DNA of 64,000 nucleotides from Gymnopus androsaceus JB14 (GCA_009733575.1 ML769558.1:1-64000); one strand, 5' to 3'. Positions 1-12,843 are shown, counted from the first letter of the stretch. Notes: a model not told the origin generated them from the sequence alone. Made by a program: numbers and translations.

Positions 1-307
1 GCACCCACCTCATAAATTCTCAGACAGTCCCTTCAAAACCAGGGCCGACACCTCTATCTTCAATTTATCTTCCACTACTTCCATACCCTGTGGCGACTTG
101 AATGTGCTACGTGATTATCACTTCTAAAGGATTCCAATGCGGAGCATCTACAGGCCAGATGGATGCAGACGGGGCCTTAGCTCAGATGGCAGTAAGGCCA
201 GCTGCTGGCTCCACCAATGCGCGCAAATACTGCCGCTACAAGAACCAACTCCAATGTCTGTACAGACAATATGTTGAAGCAACTCAGCAGAATCTCCAGG
301 CCATGGG
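1..307. other. No confident gene left of the hAT element
   Basis: An open frame on the plus strand crosses this stretch, reads into the GC-rich end of the adjoining transposon and then stops. It shows no recognisable domain, so I do not call a gene here. A 3' exon of something that begins outside the window cannot be excluded. Confidence 0.3.
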
Positions 308-3300
308 TAGTGATGGTTTTGGGTCGGGTTCAGGTCAAAAAATCTTGACCCGACCCGGACCCGGCCTCTCACCCGATTCCGACAAGTCGGGTCCGGGTTT
401 CCCGCCCCAATCGGGTACGGGTCATCCCGAAATTTTTGTATGGTAAATCTCAACAAGTATTTCAATGCCAAATAATGTATATAGCTTGTAATAACATCAT
501 ACAGTAAGAAAAACCATCTACATACAGAAATACACTTCATCTGATATTAAAAAAACCTGTACAATAAAAAGCCCATCACTACACTAAGATCAATTCATTG
601 TCAACAAACAGCTTGCTTTCTTGAGCATCATCATCCTCTTCCTTCAGCATAGCTTCAAGTTCCACTGGCATGAAAAGGTCAAACCTGGACCAATCTCCAA
701 AACACATGAGGGCACAAATTGTATTTGAATGAAGCCGATTACAAAGGTGGGAAATGAGAATTTGACCTCAAGAAAATGAGCACCAACAAGCTGTGGGTCC
801 GTTGGTTCAAGTAGTGCAGAGTAATCAACACTAAGCGACTGGAACACAGGGGGTTTGGTTATCAATTTAAATAGCGAGGGTGCATTGTCAAAGGTTCCGC
901 AAAGAAAATACTCTATTTGTCTCTCAAAAGTGACTGGTGTTTCTCGAAGTGATGCTGGTAGACGATTGAAGGATAGGATCTCCTTTTCTAATCAATCTAT
1001 ACTGATTCGGGGCAATGATAGGGGCAACAATATAACAATGACAACAAAAAGAACCACCAACAATATGGCTTGGTTCAACAAAGTGATTCCCAACAGTAGG
1101 GCAAAACCACTCAGGACAACAGACAGTTTGCTTCCTGTACACCTGAGCTCAGTCGCAACAGATGGTTGTTTCTCAGTGGTCACACTAGACTCCTCAAAAC
1201 TAAAACAACAATTTGACTTGGTTTAAGTCGGGGTTTTCACAGTCGTTAGGATTATAAGTCTCTAACACTGGGCGCAATAAACAACTCATTTCCGTACCAC
1301 ATGAAGTATTACTTTGGTTCACAAGGGAGTGGTATCTTTCCTGTCTCAGCTGTAGCTACGTCAACGAGGATTCACACTAGCAACAAATGAGGTCCAAAGG
1401 TAACTTGTTTTGCAAAGGAAATATAGCTAGGCTTTTATACTACTCTCGGCCAGATGCTGGTAAAATAATAAAGTACTTCAAGAATCCGGAGAAATGGTAC
1501 AACTTGTTCAGAAAAGGAGAAATTATAATAAAATAGTCCGTATATGCATATATCTGCAACCCTAATGTCCGTTTGTCTGCTTCTTATGGGTATTACACCC
1601 TATTTCTGTCTGGGTTATGCACCTTTGGTCCTTTCCTGGGCGACGCATACTGCTATGTAGCTGATGCATGCCCAGTGCCATGCTCACTAATCCCATCATA
1701 GTTCTGTTTCTCATCGTAACTTATTGTATCCTTCTTTCCTTCCTTCGTATTATCATTCTCCATCCTCGTAGCTCCCCAACCATATCCATATCTCTATATC
1801 CCTGGAGTATATTCATGCGGGAAAACACCAACTAATGTACAGTGTTATTCTCCTAGCTTGAATCTCTGTCTATTACGTGTCATTTCTTCCGTTTCTTGGC
1901 AGACATGTATGCCTTCCAATCCTGGTACATGTCACTTTGAGGGCCTATGTATGCTCTCTTGGCTTTGTCAATCCTTCTGCTCTTGTTTCATTCTTTTTGG
2001 CATACGCCGTTTATCCGTTGTTCGGCGCCAAACAAATTATTAGCGCTTCCTTGGTATCAAGCTTCAAAGTACCCTTTGGCTATCATGACAATCTTGACAT
2101 CAGCCCACTTGAATTGGTTCTGTCCCGTTTCTCAAAGTCCATATCCTTTCCATAATTCCCTGAGTTACTTGTCTTCAGAGTGTATCCTTTTGAGCTCGAG
2201 TCTATGTGGGCGATGTGCCTCTTTCACATGAGTGCTGGCGTTGACATGCCAGTGAGACTCTGCTACCGGACTATGGATTCCTACAAACTACTCAGAGCTG
2301 ATATCCAATTCAATACCGTGGCTCTGTTGGTCCGAGTACTTCCACACTTATTAGACTCGTTACAGCTATCAGCTCAGGCTCACTATAGCTCTCTTATACC
2401 GTCTCTAGAAGCAAACTTGTCAAGAATTGTGTTCTTGAGGTCTTGCCGAAAATTTGGCATATTAGCACTCCACAGATACAGTAGATGCTGTGATAGATAT
2501 CAGAGAAAATAATGTGTATTGGGCAAAGCACTTACCCATGACAAGATGGACAGAGATCACAAGCTTCAATAAGTTAGGATAAACCTTCCGGTTTATCAAC
2601 CACCAATTGAGAGGGTTTTCCGTTTCTATGACACTGTCTTTGAGGTAGCGGTCCAATCCGTCCACTGAAACATTGGGTACTGCCATGTTAACCTGTGTAC
2701 AGATGTGCTTTGCAAATGAATTGGTGGATGTGGAAGTTGATGGAGTCTAGAGAACACTAAGTAAAGGTGAATCAGAAAGGGGAATTGTTACTCACCAAAG
2801 AACCTGAAGTACAATCCTCATCTGTAAGAACATTCCCAGATGGTTTGTAATGTGTCCAAGCTTCACAAGTGATCCGTAGAGCTTCATCAATCCAGCTCTC
2901 ACTCCAGTTGAGTTGTGCAAAATATGTGGTTTTATAGGAAGGGTGTAGCACTGGTAGATGAATGTTGAGAGCTTGATAAAGCAAAAGTGACATTTGACAT
3001 ACCCATTGAGATTTGATAAATATTGGAGCTGTCCAATAATTCATAACACTTGTTTATTGTTTGTTTACCAATTGTAACTGCACGTCATAGAGGTGCTGAG
3101 AGAGCTTGGTCATCAAGTATCCCAATAGCAAAGCTCTCATCAAGTTTATCCATTGCTGGAATAACTGCTGAGATATTTGGGGAGTTAGACAAGAAGAATT
3201 TGGTTGCATCCTTCAAAGACTGTTAAGAATAATAAGTCACATAGATATATGAAAAGAGTTAGTGGACATACCTTCAGAATGTATACCAAATCTTCAATAG

Positions 3301-5724
3301 CATCCCATTCAGTATTGGTGAGCTAGTATTTAATCAAGCCATTAGAAGAAGAGTCCAGAAATTTGTTGACGCAGTCCTTCATCTCGATGAAGGCTGCAAG
3401 CATATCATAAGTTGAATTCCAGCGCATTGCAATGTCCCTTGGCAGAGTATGATTTTCAAAAGGTAATCCAGCCACAGTTTTATGCCAGGCAGGCAGGAGA
3501 ATGGTGGGCGAATTGATAACCTTGAAGGATACATGGCAAGTCTACAAATGCACCCAATTGGTAAGCCAATTATACAGTTGAATTGCTTTCCACCTAGATT
3601 AAAGATTTCCCAAAAAGGCAATTCATAAAAGGAAATTCTTAACCTAGGTGGAAAGCAATACAATTGGTATGACTCTGTTGACTCATTACTTACTTTGACA
3701 AGTGCATTGCAGAGAGGCACCACTGCCTCAGCCCACTGGGTCTTCTCTACAACTGTCATCTCCCTGAACATATCAATAAAGCCATCATCATCATTGTGCT
3801 CATGAACCCTGTTCTCCTCAAGATCCCGAAGCTCAGCCTGGAGTTGCTTGGACTCAAGTCCATTGATGAGACTCCAAAAGCCATGGTCATCATCATTGTC
3901 ATCATCATCACCACCGTTATTGTTTCCATTACCGTTCTTACCTTTCTTCACCTCGGATGAAAGAAGGATATGTTTGGCAGCCAGATTAACTGTGTGGGCC
4001 ATGCAACAGACATGACCTTGTTGTCCCAAAAAATTCGGAAGGAGCCTTTTCAACTTGTCGATCATGGTATTGTTTGCAGAGGCATTGTCAACTGTGATGC
4101 TCAGTACCTAAATGATTTGTATGTATCAGTTGACCTCTCTACTGCAAGACTTGGACTCACCTTATCCACAATGCCATATTCTTTCAGCACACCCACTACA
4201 CATTTGGCCATGTTCAAACTGGAGTGTGAGCAAGGAAGTTTGATGAAGTCCAGGAGGTGAGTCATTGGTTCCTCCTTACCATTTTCATTCTTTTGCAAAT
4301 GCGAAATGTTGATTGACATCCAAGGGCAATGATTCGGGGAAGTCCAGCAGTCAAGACCAAGACAGTTCTCACCGTCATAGGCCTCAAAATAATTCAGGTC
4401 AGTATTCATTTCAGTTCTAAATCATATTGCATACCTGGAGCTCTGATGCAAGCTTTTGTTTTGATTTTTCATATAGCTTCTTCATATCCTTTGAGACCTG
4501 CTGCCTAGGTGGTACATAGCGGTCTGGTTGCCCTTGGCGTTGAAGCCATTTATAGCAGCAACTGGCAACGGTGTTAAATGGATGACCTTCTTCAGTGCAC
4601 ATCCGTGCAGTTCTGACACTATGTACTCATCTGTCTTTAGTCAACCAAATAAAACTCATCAATGGACGTACTGAATAGATTCTTTCAATGGTCATAACAT
4701 GGAACAAAGTTTATCCCAGGTTTTTTCGAGGGGCTGGTATAACAAGGTGAGTTTTGATTGCTTGCCTTGCTTCTCTTTCTTGAACTCCTGACACAGCTCA
4801 TCATTAGTGGTTTTTTTTGTCCATTGCCATTACTTGGTCAACTGTCTCTTTCCCCCAGCATTTCCGAGCATGCAGGAGGAGGACACCTTTGTAATGTGTG
4901 AGTGCTATATATGGCAATGTAGACATCAAGCACTGACCAGTTGATGCAGCATCAGTCCCGCTAGCACCCTGTTTGACAACCACACAACAGAGGGTGCAAT
5001 TAAACACTACAAATTTGGCCTTGCCATCAGCATTGAACTCGACATCTGGATCACGGCCAAAGAAGGAATATGCACTTGACCAGTGTTTTACAACAACCTC
5101 ACCTACATTTATTTTCTGAAGTAAGTTTAAGTTTGCTACAAGTCTGATGTATTCACGAATTCATTTATTGTCATCACTTGGTTCTTTGTCAGAGGCTTTA
5201 GTGAGATCAATGGTGGGGTCATTGCCAAGAGGATCAAAGGAGGGATCAATTGAAGAATGGACAGAGGCTCTCTCACTATCAGTGATGCTGCTGCTGTGAG
5301 CACTGTTGGTATCTGGGTGGTGTCAAACAATGCCAGTATTGAATATCTTACTTTACTCACCAGTCTCGTGCCAGGACTTTTTACCTTTTCGTCCACCTCA
5401 AAATGTATTGAGAGCTTGTTTAACAGTTTCAATGGGAGAAGTGTTCTGTTTTTGTTTGCCTTTGCTTTTGTCAGACATGGTGGTGCGATAACAGTAGAAA
5501 AAAATAATTTGTTATGCTTTTATACCTACGAAAATACTATATAGTTCTTGATAATACGGAAGCAAAGTTGCAAAGGTATGACTTGTGATCAGTAAGGGGG
5601 CGGGAGAGGGGGGTGCGGAGGCACTTGGGCTGTGTCGGGTTGTGAGAGTTCATCCCGTCCCGGACCCGGACTAGCTTCCCGACCCGGAACCCGAAAAAAC
5701 CCGGCCAACCCGGTAACATCACTA
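308..5724 (-). mobile_element. Decayed hAT-superfamily DNA transposon
   Basis: The left end starts tagtgatg and the right end finishes catcacta, a short terminal inverted repeat. About 120 bp inside each end is dense in cgggtcgggt/acccgacccg motifs, the subterminal style of fungal hAT elements. Between the ends the minus strand carries pieces of an hAT transposase in the right order. The 8-bp flanks (gccatggg and ctcacggc) do not match, so either a boundary is off or one end has been replaced. The pairing of these two ends is inferred from composition and orientation. Confidence 0.5.
2440..5478 (-). pseudogene. hAT transposase (broken; BED-like N-terminus to dimerisation domain)
   Basis: This is the remains of a cut-and-paste transposase that would bind its own element ends in the nucleus. 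Read leftwards, the pieces appear in family order: a lysine-rich N-terminus starting at 5478, a BED-like segment with KHWSSAYSFFGRDPDVEF near 5070, DCWTSPNH near 4345, CMAHTVNLAAKHIL near 3980 with the insertion-domain cysteine, LHPSYKTTYFAQLNW near 2920, and the C-terminal dimerisation block with DRYLKDSVIETENPLNWW near 2650. It is dead: an in-frame TGA lies about 24 codons after the start, further stops occur near 4800 and 4730, and frames change between blocks beyond what introns explain. hAT identity is secure; exact exon ends are not. Confidence 0.8.
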
Positions 5725-5725
5725 C

Positions 5726-5841
5726 TCACGGCTTCACAAAACTCAGGCCGGGCCAAAAGCCGCCTCAGGCCAAAGGTCACGGCTTGGCTTGGCTCGGCTT
5801 GACCCGGCCTGGGGCTTTCAGGCCGAGCCGGCACATCACTA
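5726..5841. mobile_element. Solo hAT-type terminus (GC-rich subterminal repeat)
   Basis: Read on the minus strand this begins tagtgatgtgccggct, nearly the same terminus as the complete hAT MITE at 17755-18312, and continues in ggccgag/ccgggcc repeats. No matching opposite end was found nearby. It is probably a truncated second element abutting the decayed 5.4-kb hAT. Confidence 0.4.
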
Positions 5842-7120
5842 ATTAGCCTTGATTGACCAATGGTTTTAAATAACCTTTGATTGATAATGTGTGGTGTAGC
5901 CACTTATATTGATATTTTGAGGACATTTACTTGAAAACCAGCTTGAGGTAAGTTATTCACACACGAAAACAGTTGAAATTTCAAAAATGGAGCCTATTCT
6001 CCATTTCTGTAAATGTTCTGGGCTTGAGCCTTGAGCCAGCCCCAGCCCAGTCTTATCCCGGTAGGTAAATCTGAGCTAGCTGCGGCCTCCCAGGCCGCAT
6101 ATCAATAGTAAGGATAAGGTAGCAATACGGTGGCAGAGTTTGAAAAAAATAACTCAATTTAGTAGCCACCTCATGTAAGTACTAACAAACGGCATAAATG
6201 GCGCTTCTTGTCATTGAACTTGGAATGAGGAATGAGTATATGACATGAGCTAGCATGTGAATGCTGTATTAACTTGAAAACACACGGTTTGCTGAATTGG
6301 AGAACATGCACAACTGCGGGTGCCATAAAACGCCATATATACATCATGGAATGGCGCTTTCGTCCGATAAATATAGAGCAAGTAAGTACATGACACGCTT
6401 GTGAATGCCATGATGCTCACTCAGGTTCATGGTTGCTTAAAACTGGTTAGAACACTGCATGAAAATTCCCGTAAGTTCGTGGTATTTTTGGGAGGTTTAT
6501 GGTGAAGTTTGAACTTCAAGTTACAAAATCAAGGGCCAACACGGTTTAATTGGTTCTGTGCCAGTCCTCATTAAGTCCTTTGTATAATGTACTCAATCTA
6601 TACTTATTAGGCAGCAGCTTTATGGTGAAGTTCAGCATCTGTCAGACGAACTCATGGAAATGTACTTGTAGTGGATTTGGAGCTTTTCTCTGACATGCAT
6701 AGCATATCCTTAGCGCCACTGCCGTGGCAATCCCCGACTGGCCGCATTATCCGAAAAAAACACTAAGAACGTATCACTACAAGTATAAGTATAACGACCC
6801 AAGGTATACACAATATCTCAACAATATGTGTAACAGGATTCATCTGTAGCGCGAATGCCTTTAGGTTCTAAAAGGAGGCCATCCAAAGAATCATGTAAGT
6901 ATCTGAACCGCGAAAGAGGTGTATGCTCCAGAATGTAATTGTTAGTCATGCGAAGATTGTCCAGCGGAGGTAGCGCTGCAAGGGGAATAAATGAACCACT
7001 TCTCAGTCGATCCTCCGCACCACATGAGGCGCAAACTGATAGAGGTTTATATTGAATTGAATTCCGGTAGGATGCAAAACATTCTTTGATCGTAGAGTCA
7101 GGTACAGGCTGTGGCGGTAT
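5842..7120. other. Intergenic DNA, no gene seen
   Basis: There is AT-rich sequence with no long coding frame. A short cagcccc/gggcttgag-rich patch at 6010-6100 resembles the GC-rich subterminal DNA of the local hAT families, but no boundary can be drawn. Confidence 0.4.
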
Positions 7121-8001
7121 CTATTTCGCTGCTTCTAAAGCATGAATCTCATTTGTGACTCGTTGAATGCGTGCTTGTTTTCTTTCAAGGCGTTTGCGAT
7201 CGTTGAGAGAGCCTGGAATAGGGAGACCGAGATTATAATTAGTTGCAAAAGTAGAGAACGCAGATAAAATGGCACTGAGAATAGACGGAGGATAACCGCG
7301 ACCTTCCATAATAGCGAATATCAAACTGCAAACGTCATACGAAGTATCGTGCTCGATGTTATCAAAGTTCTCACTAAGGTAATACTCAATAAGTGTCTGA
7401 TTGGAGACAATATACAAACTGAGAAATTGCCATTGGAAAACCTTGCTCAACAGTGTAAAACGTCATTAGATTCAATATTAGCTTTAGTACTGGGTGATCT
7501 GAATCGGTAAAACAAGGTGCCTGCGCGAGATGTAGATTTGACTGATAACGAAGTCAATAATTGATCAATGTCACAGGAAGGGCACGTTTGCTTGCTTCAA
7601 GGAAGGCAGAAACTCCACCTGATGGTACTTAGGGATGTGGTTCACGGTCGGCAGCATCCTCAGGTAAAGCTTTGACAAGAGACCGATAAATAACTGATCC
7701 AAATTTTGCATAAAACTGGGAACAAATGGTTCCATAAGCATTAGAACCAGTTTTGGATGGCAGGCTGTAAACCGCCACACTGTTCCAATACAAAATTCAC
7801 CAACGACGGTTTATTTCTTTGATTAGCCGGGATGGAGTGGGACAGAGTACTGAAATCAGATATTAGCAAGCAATTCAATTGTTCACGGCGAAGTTCTTCG
7901 GATTCAATGACGGCCCAACGCGGCACAGAACTTGAAGCAAAGACATAAAGTTCTTTTATAGACATCTTATGAGTTTTATTCAAGGTCAAAATCCAACGCA
8001 A
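7121..8001 (-). other. Possible degenerate hypothetical gene
   Basis: Three minus-strand frames (8001-7741, 7780-7571, 7450-7121) follow one another. The first two overlap, as across a frameshift, and several stops lie between the second and third. A lysine/arginine-rich helix ends the last frame. I recognise no family. It could be a decayed gene or chance open frames. Confidence 0.2.
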
Positions 8002-8650
8002 ATGGAGGCGGTGGGGGTAGACAAAAGACCGGAAAAATTGTCATTGTTTCATGTATAAGCAGAAACGTGGCTAACGTGGAGCGCGGGAAAAAATTACCTA
8101 GAGTGGTCTTTTTGGTGGATTTTTGTCCGATCGCTGCAGACAGGACCCTCCCTTCCCTTCGGTCAGAGTCGGGGACTCATGGGACACAGTGGATATTTTT
8201 GATCTGGGGTCCTGTCAAAGATTTCAGATAACATTCAGCGTATCGATTGATTGTGCTCTACCAGCAGATGCGTACAACGTCCACGGTTTGTACACTGATT
8301 GATCATCATTTGAATTGCCATAGAATCAAGAGAGATCAAGAGAAGCGCAATGAAGTGAGTAAGTATGCTCCACTGACCTTGTTATAGCGAAAGCGTTTTC
8401 GCACCTTTTAGAGCTAAAGTGCTGATCAACTCTTTCAATTAACCTTGAGGCAGTCTCGAGGAAGACAGGAAGCATAAAGGCTCGATTGTCACTATTTGAC
8501 CTCGAGACAATAGGAAGACGGGAACTTTCCATAATCCTCCGTTTCATGGAGGATATAAGTATAAGTAAAGGCTGAATTGTCACTCTTCGTTTGTCTTCAT
8601 TCGCGCTAGAACGTTTACAAAGCTTCCACCTATTCGACATTATACCCAGC

Positions 8651-9481
8651 ATGGTAAGTATACTACGAAGTTCATAGACAAGACTCACATTATATTAGCA
8701 TGGCTCCATCCCAGACTCTCATGACCATCGAGACCATATTTACAAACATAAACCCATTTCACCACACCCTGATGGCGTTGATCTTCGCGATCGATGTCCC
8801 GCTATCTATGACCAAGGCCATATGATGAGCTGCACCCCTCATGCCGTTGCAGCTGCCTTTGAGTTCGAGGTTAACAGGCAATGTCTTAGTCCATTTTCTC
8901 CATCGCGACTCTTCATCTGGTACAACGCGCGCGCGATGTCGGGAGCCCACGATGCCGTTCATAAGAACATTGGTTGTCAGATCAGGAATGCCATCAAGTC
9001 TCTCGCTCGAAATGCCCAAGGTGTTTGCAGTGAGAAAGACTGGCCATATGTTGTCTGTCATTACAACGAGAAAACTCTATATTTCGACAAGGGCTCAAAG
9101 GCTCGCACCAGGCCTCCTGCTGTGGCTTATGCACATGCGCACCATCATTATGCCGCCAGATATTTTCGTATCCAACTCAAAGTCCATGATATGACCAATT
9201 GCCTCGACCACGGATATCCTTTTATTATTGGACTGCCCACATATGGTTTACTGAAAAGCACAACTATTAACATTCCAGACCCAAAACCCAAGGATAAGAA
9301 AAATGCCCCCCATCGTCATTCCCTCTTGGTCGTGGGCTACATTCCTTCCCGAAAACATTTCATTGTCAGGAACTCTTGGGGAGAGAGGGCGGGTGACAGC
9401 GGGTACTTTTACATGTCTTACACCTTTGCCATAAAAGAGGGATATGATGCTTGGACTCTTCGGCTAGTATCGAAATCTTGA
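8651..9481 (+). CDS. Papain-family (C1A) cysteine peptidase, propeptide-less
   Basis: It hydrolyses peptide bonds with a Cys-His-Asn triad. I model exon 1 as the bare ATG (8651-8653) followed by GTAAGT, and exon 2 as 8699-9481, giving 261 aa. The mature-domain start is recognisable: IPDSHDHRDHIY, then VDLRDRCPAIYDQGHMMSCT, where Gln of the oxyanion hole and catalytic Cys keep the Q-x5-C spacing. The catalytic His lies in RHSLLVVGY and the Asn in VRNSWGERAGDSGYFYMSY. There is no signal peptide or inhibitory propeptide, so it resembles the compact, bacterial-like C1 peptidases found in some fungi rather than secreted cathepsins. The start is the weakest point: a longer first exon upstream is possible. 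The frame is open with all active-site residues present. Confidence 0.85.
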
Positions 9482-9775
9482 AGCCACTTGGTGAGTTTTG
9501 CATTAATTGAGCCAGCGAGTTTGACTCGGAGGAGACTAATTCAATGACAGGAGATTGTAATCTACATTACAAGTTGTAGTCTATTTCAATTGACGTGATG
9601 CGCGTCTCAATTCCCGTGTCTTTACAAAAGAACTGTCGAGCCCGGTTCGGTTGTTTACTATGTGATTCGTACATATTTCATCTAGAAGAGTGGAATCGAC
9701 ACGCGCCGTCGCCTCAGGCTCCCTGATCTTGTGATTTGCGGAATTGCTCTCGAGACATATACTGTGACTTTTAAT

Positions 9776-10590
9776 AGGACCCCGGAAGCTCCTACTCCCC
9801 GCCCGAATTAGCGTATTTCAGGCCGCGATTTTGACGATTTCTCTCTCCTAAATTAGCGTAAATTATGCCTCGAATGATAGGTCCTTCTCCGGAGTTAGCG
9901 TAAATCGAGGGTGACCGAACCGAAATTTTGATGCTCTTATACCAAGTTAGTATTCAGAAAAACCGAAAAAGTCAGCCCTCTCAATCAAAATACTAACTAG
10001 GTTAGCATAGGACCCCAGAATCTCCTATGGAACCTCCCTCGAAATAGCGTCATTTAGGACCACATTTGAGCAAAATCCCTCTCCAAATATAGCGTCAATC
10101 GAGGTGTAAAATCATAGTCCTTGTCCGCTATAGCGTCATTTGAGCCGGCGCATCAGCGCCGAACCGAAAATTTTGACTATGGTACCAGAACAAAGCGTCA
10201 GCGTTCAACTTTTAATACGTATAGATAAAATTTATTAGCTACTACGAGCCATGTAGATGTACGTAGAACTGGTTGACCAATTTTTTGGAATTTTTTTGAA
10301 AAATTTCGGTGATTTTTTTTCGATTCACGTGATGATCCTTGTCCGAAATAGCGTCTTTTAGCCCGAAATCATAGCGTCATTTAGGGCCTCTGGCCGAGGG
10401 AGGTTCCATAGGAGATTATGGGGTCCTGTTAGCATAACGGGACACTGTGCAACGTTCGTTGTATTTTCTTTAGAGAAAAATCGGAATTTTTGACCTTTAC
10501 GCGATTATTCCTCTCCGAATTAGCGTAAATTAGGCCAAAAAGTTAAGCCCTCCAGCCCGGGCGGGGGTCAGTAGGAGCTTCCGGGGTCCT
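9776..10590. mobile_element. Outer MITE, TIR aggaccccggaagctcctact, 8-bp TSD
   Basis: The terminal inverted repeat is about 21 bp (starting aggaccccggaagctcct) and is flanked by a perfect 8-bp duplication, cttttaat, at 9768-9775 and 10591-10598. Subterminal DNA carries repeated attagcgtaaatt-like words in both halves. The element has no coding capacity and is interrupted by the second MITE at 10009-10427. Superfamily is unassigned; the 8-bp duplication suits hAT or a related group. Confidence 0.9.
10009..10427. mobile_element. Inner MITE of the same family, nested, 8-bp TSD
   Basis: The ends read aggaccccagaatctcctat and its near-perfect complement and continue into ggaacctccctcg on both sides. 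A perfect 8-bp duplication, gttagcat, flanks it at 10001-10008 and 10428-10435. Its interior is punctuated by about six copies of atagcgtcattt-type words. The shared AGGACCCC terminus and AGCGT subterminal words show it is a relative of the element it landed in. Confidence 0.9.
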
Positions 10591-10598
10591 CTTTTAAT

Positions 10599-11457
10599 TA
10601 TATGCTTGCTCAACCATCATTAAACGCGGTTCAAGCATGCGGACGTCTCAGAGCGACACGTCTACACTACATCACGGGTTAACGATCCCTTGGTTCTCCT
10701 CTCGTCCGCGGCAGCCTCAATAAATTTCCTCTCTCTTCCCTCTTTCGATATCCGAATTGTTAGTCTTCGAAATGGCTTGAGTCTCTTCCCCAACCTATAG
10801 TCACTTGCTGGAGTGGTTTAACGAGGGTTTAACGATTGTTGCCTGCGAGTGTTCGAATCTTACAGGTGACGTGGCTGTGTTTCCGCATTATTCCTTTTTG
10901 TTTTGTTCTTTTTTTTAAATCGATACAAGGTATGAACCTCCCAACGTCTTCACAGCGACCAAATAGCAGAAATAATTGAAAATCCAAATCTGCAGCCTCA
11001 AGCTCGGCGCTTATCCGGCTGCTTCAAGCGCTCAGGTTCTTTCTTCTTTTGGACATCACACATCTCATGTGTTCCGCCTTCCTCCGACTTTCTCCTATTA
11101 CTACGATCTCGAGGACCTGTTAAGACATTGCAACACCTTCTGCGACCGCAGAGGGTACACATAATCACTATGTTTCCTAAGTAAATTCGGGGCATTCCTT
11201 GTAAACACTATGTAGGCAAATTATAGTGGGTATTTAGGATGTACGATGGTCCAGAATACTAAGTGGAGGTATTTAATCCATATCAGGTCTGTATTCTTGA
11301 CAGAGCCTTAGTATTTTATATATATACTTATATTTCTCAGGTATTTCCTTGGCTCTTGCAACTGTTAGAAACCGGGTTTAACTTTTAAGGGATTGAGAAC
11401 AGTGAGTAATGGTGTTGATTCAACAAGGTAAAACAAAGGAATACAATGGTATTTAAG
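10599..11457. other. Intergenic DNA, no gene seen
   Basis: No coding frame, intron signal or repeat boundary could be supported in this stretch. Confidence 0.4.
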
Positions 11458-12546
11458 TAGGGATAATTCTACTCAACAACCCTGTTGAAGGGGTTGTTGG
11501 GATCTAACAACCCTCAAAATTCCGGCATAACGGTGGCAGTGACACCGGTGTTGCAATGGGTCACAGCAGAATTGAACTCTAAGTGTATTGGAGTATAGCT
11601 ATTGAGAATGTAGAGTGACTAGCTATTAAGAATGTGAATGGTCTACTGAAAATAAGATGGCCACAGGCATCCAGGACCAAGTGTCATGGACTGCGCAATG
11701 CTGTGAACACACTGAGTCATGCGCGCACCACCCTGGCAGTGGGTTTGCTGTCATCCTAGGATTATTTGAGTGATGAATTGGTGATTCAATTCAAGGGACT
11801 ATGTTCCGTGGCAATGTTGAGTGGAGCAGTATCTGGCATATAGAAAAGCTGGTGAGTCCAAGGGTATCTTGCAAGAAAGAAAAGCACACCTATTACCTAT
11901 ACCAACCTCCATTGTTGAACAGCAAGGTGAGACCAAATAGTGAAATCATGTTACTAACCAAGTGTAAGGCTTGAGGAGTGAAACAGTTGTAGAGGAGTTC
12001 AGTATTGTCTGTGGGACAGTAAAGCAGTAGTATGCAGAGCAATAGGGACTACAGGTAAACTACTACAGCTTATATACTAAATATCTGTAAAACTATACAG
12101 TACCCTAAATCTCATAATAGGTACAGTATTGGTAAGTGTCCATGCATACAATGGTCCCTACAATGTGATGTATGTATATACATCAGCAGTTGATATTATA
12201 GCTATAATCACATGTACGTAACTAGTGAATGACATCAATACATAGGAATGTGATTTCACCATTTGGTCTCACCTTGCTGTTCAACATCCACTGCTACTCT
12301 TCTTTGTCAATACCTCTCCCAAGTACTTGCTGAGTACAACTGAAAAGGTTCCGGCTTCATGAGCATGTTGGTAGGTTGAAGAGGAGGGTGAAGGATGGCA
12401 TGGCATGGGTCATCATAGTGGACTGTTGATGCATTGGACACAGACAGCATACATGTCAAAGTTGCACCTTGATCAAAATACAGCGTGACCGGCAATCACA
12501 AGATACAAAGAGGTTGCCAGAAGGGTTGTTCAGTAGAATAATCCTT
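11458..12546. mobile_element. Probable non-autonomous element with long imperfect inverted repeats
   Basis: The ends agggataattctactcaaca (left) and the complement of the right end match at about 22 of 25 positions. A second, internal inverted pair (ttgttgaacagcaaggtgag near 11915 and its complement near 12265) lies symmetrically inside. Possible target duplication ttaagt on both sides is only 6 bp and its exact limits are uncertain. No protein is encoded. Confidence 0.5.
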
Positions 12547-12654
12547 TAAGTAGTAAAGTAAGGAGCTAAAATAAGGAGATGCAAGATGAGTTAATCTGGA
12601 ATGAGATAAAATCTTTGTATATGTGTATGTAAAGGTTAATCCTTTGGGATCCAA

Positions 12655-12843
12655 CATCAGCAAAACCTGTATTTTTGCTTAAGGTCTCCAGAGAGCTCCA
12701 GAGAGCTCCAGAGCTTGACAGCTGTCAATCAAGCTGTCAAACTTCTCCAGAGAGCTCTGGAGCTCTCTGGAATTGGTACCCTTGCTCCAGAGATGCTCCA
12801 AATGTATTGGTTTTCTCCAGCGGAAATACAGGTTTTGCTGATG
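12655..12843. mobile_element. CATCAGC-family MITE, copy 1 (complete)
   Basis: This 189-bp element begins catcagcaaaacctgtattt and ends with the exact complement. Its interior is built of gctccagagagctccagag words forming further palindromes. Both flanks carry AA, which may be the target duplication. Confidence 0.75.

Noticed and set aside
855..1226. Plus-strand frame inside the hAT element
   Set aside because: It has no domain, no splice partner and its position does not fit a transposase exon.
1858..2512. Several open frames on the plus strand
   Set aside because: They are antisense or adjacent to the decayed hAT transposase, overlap each other and show no domain.
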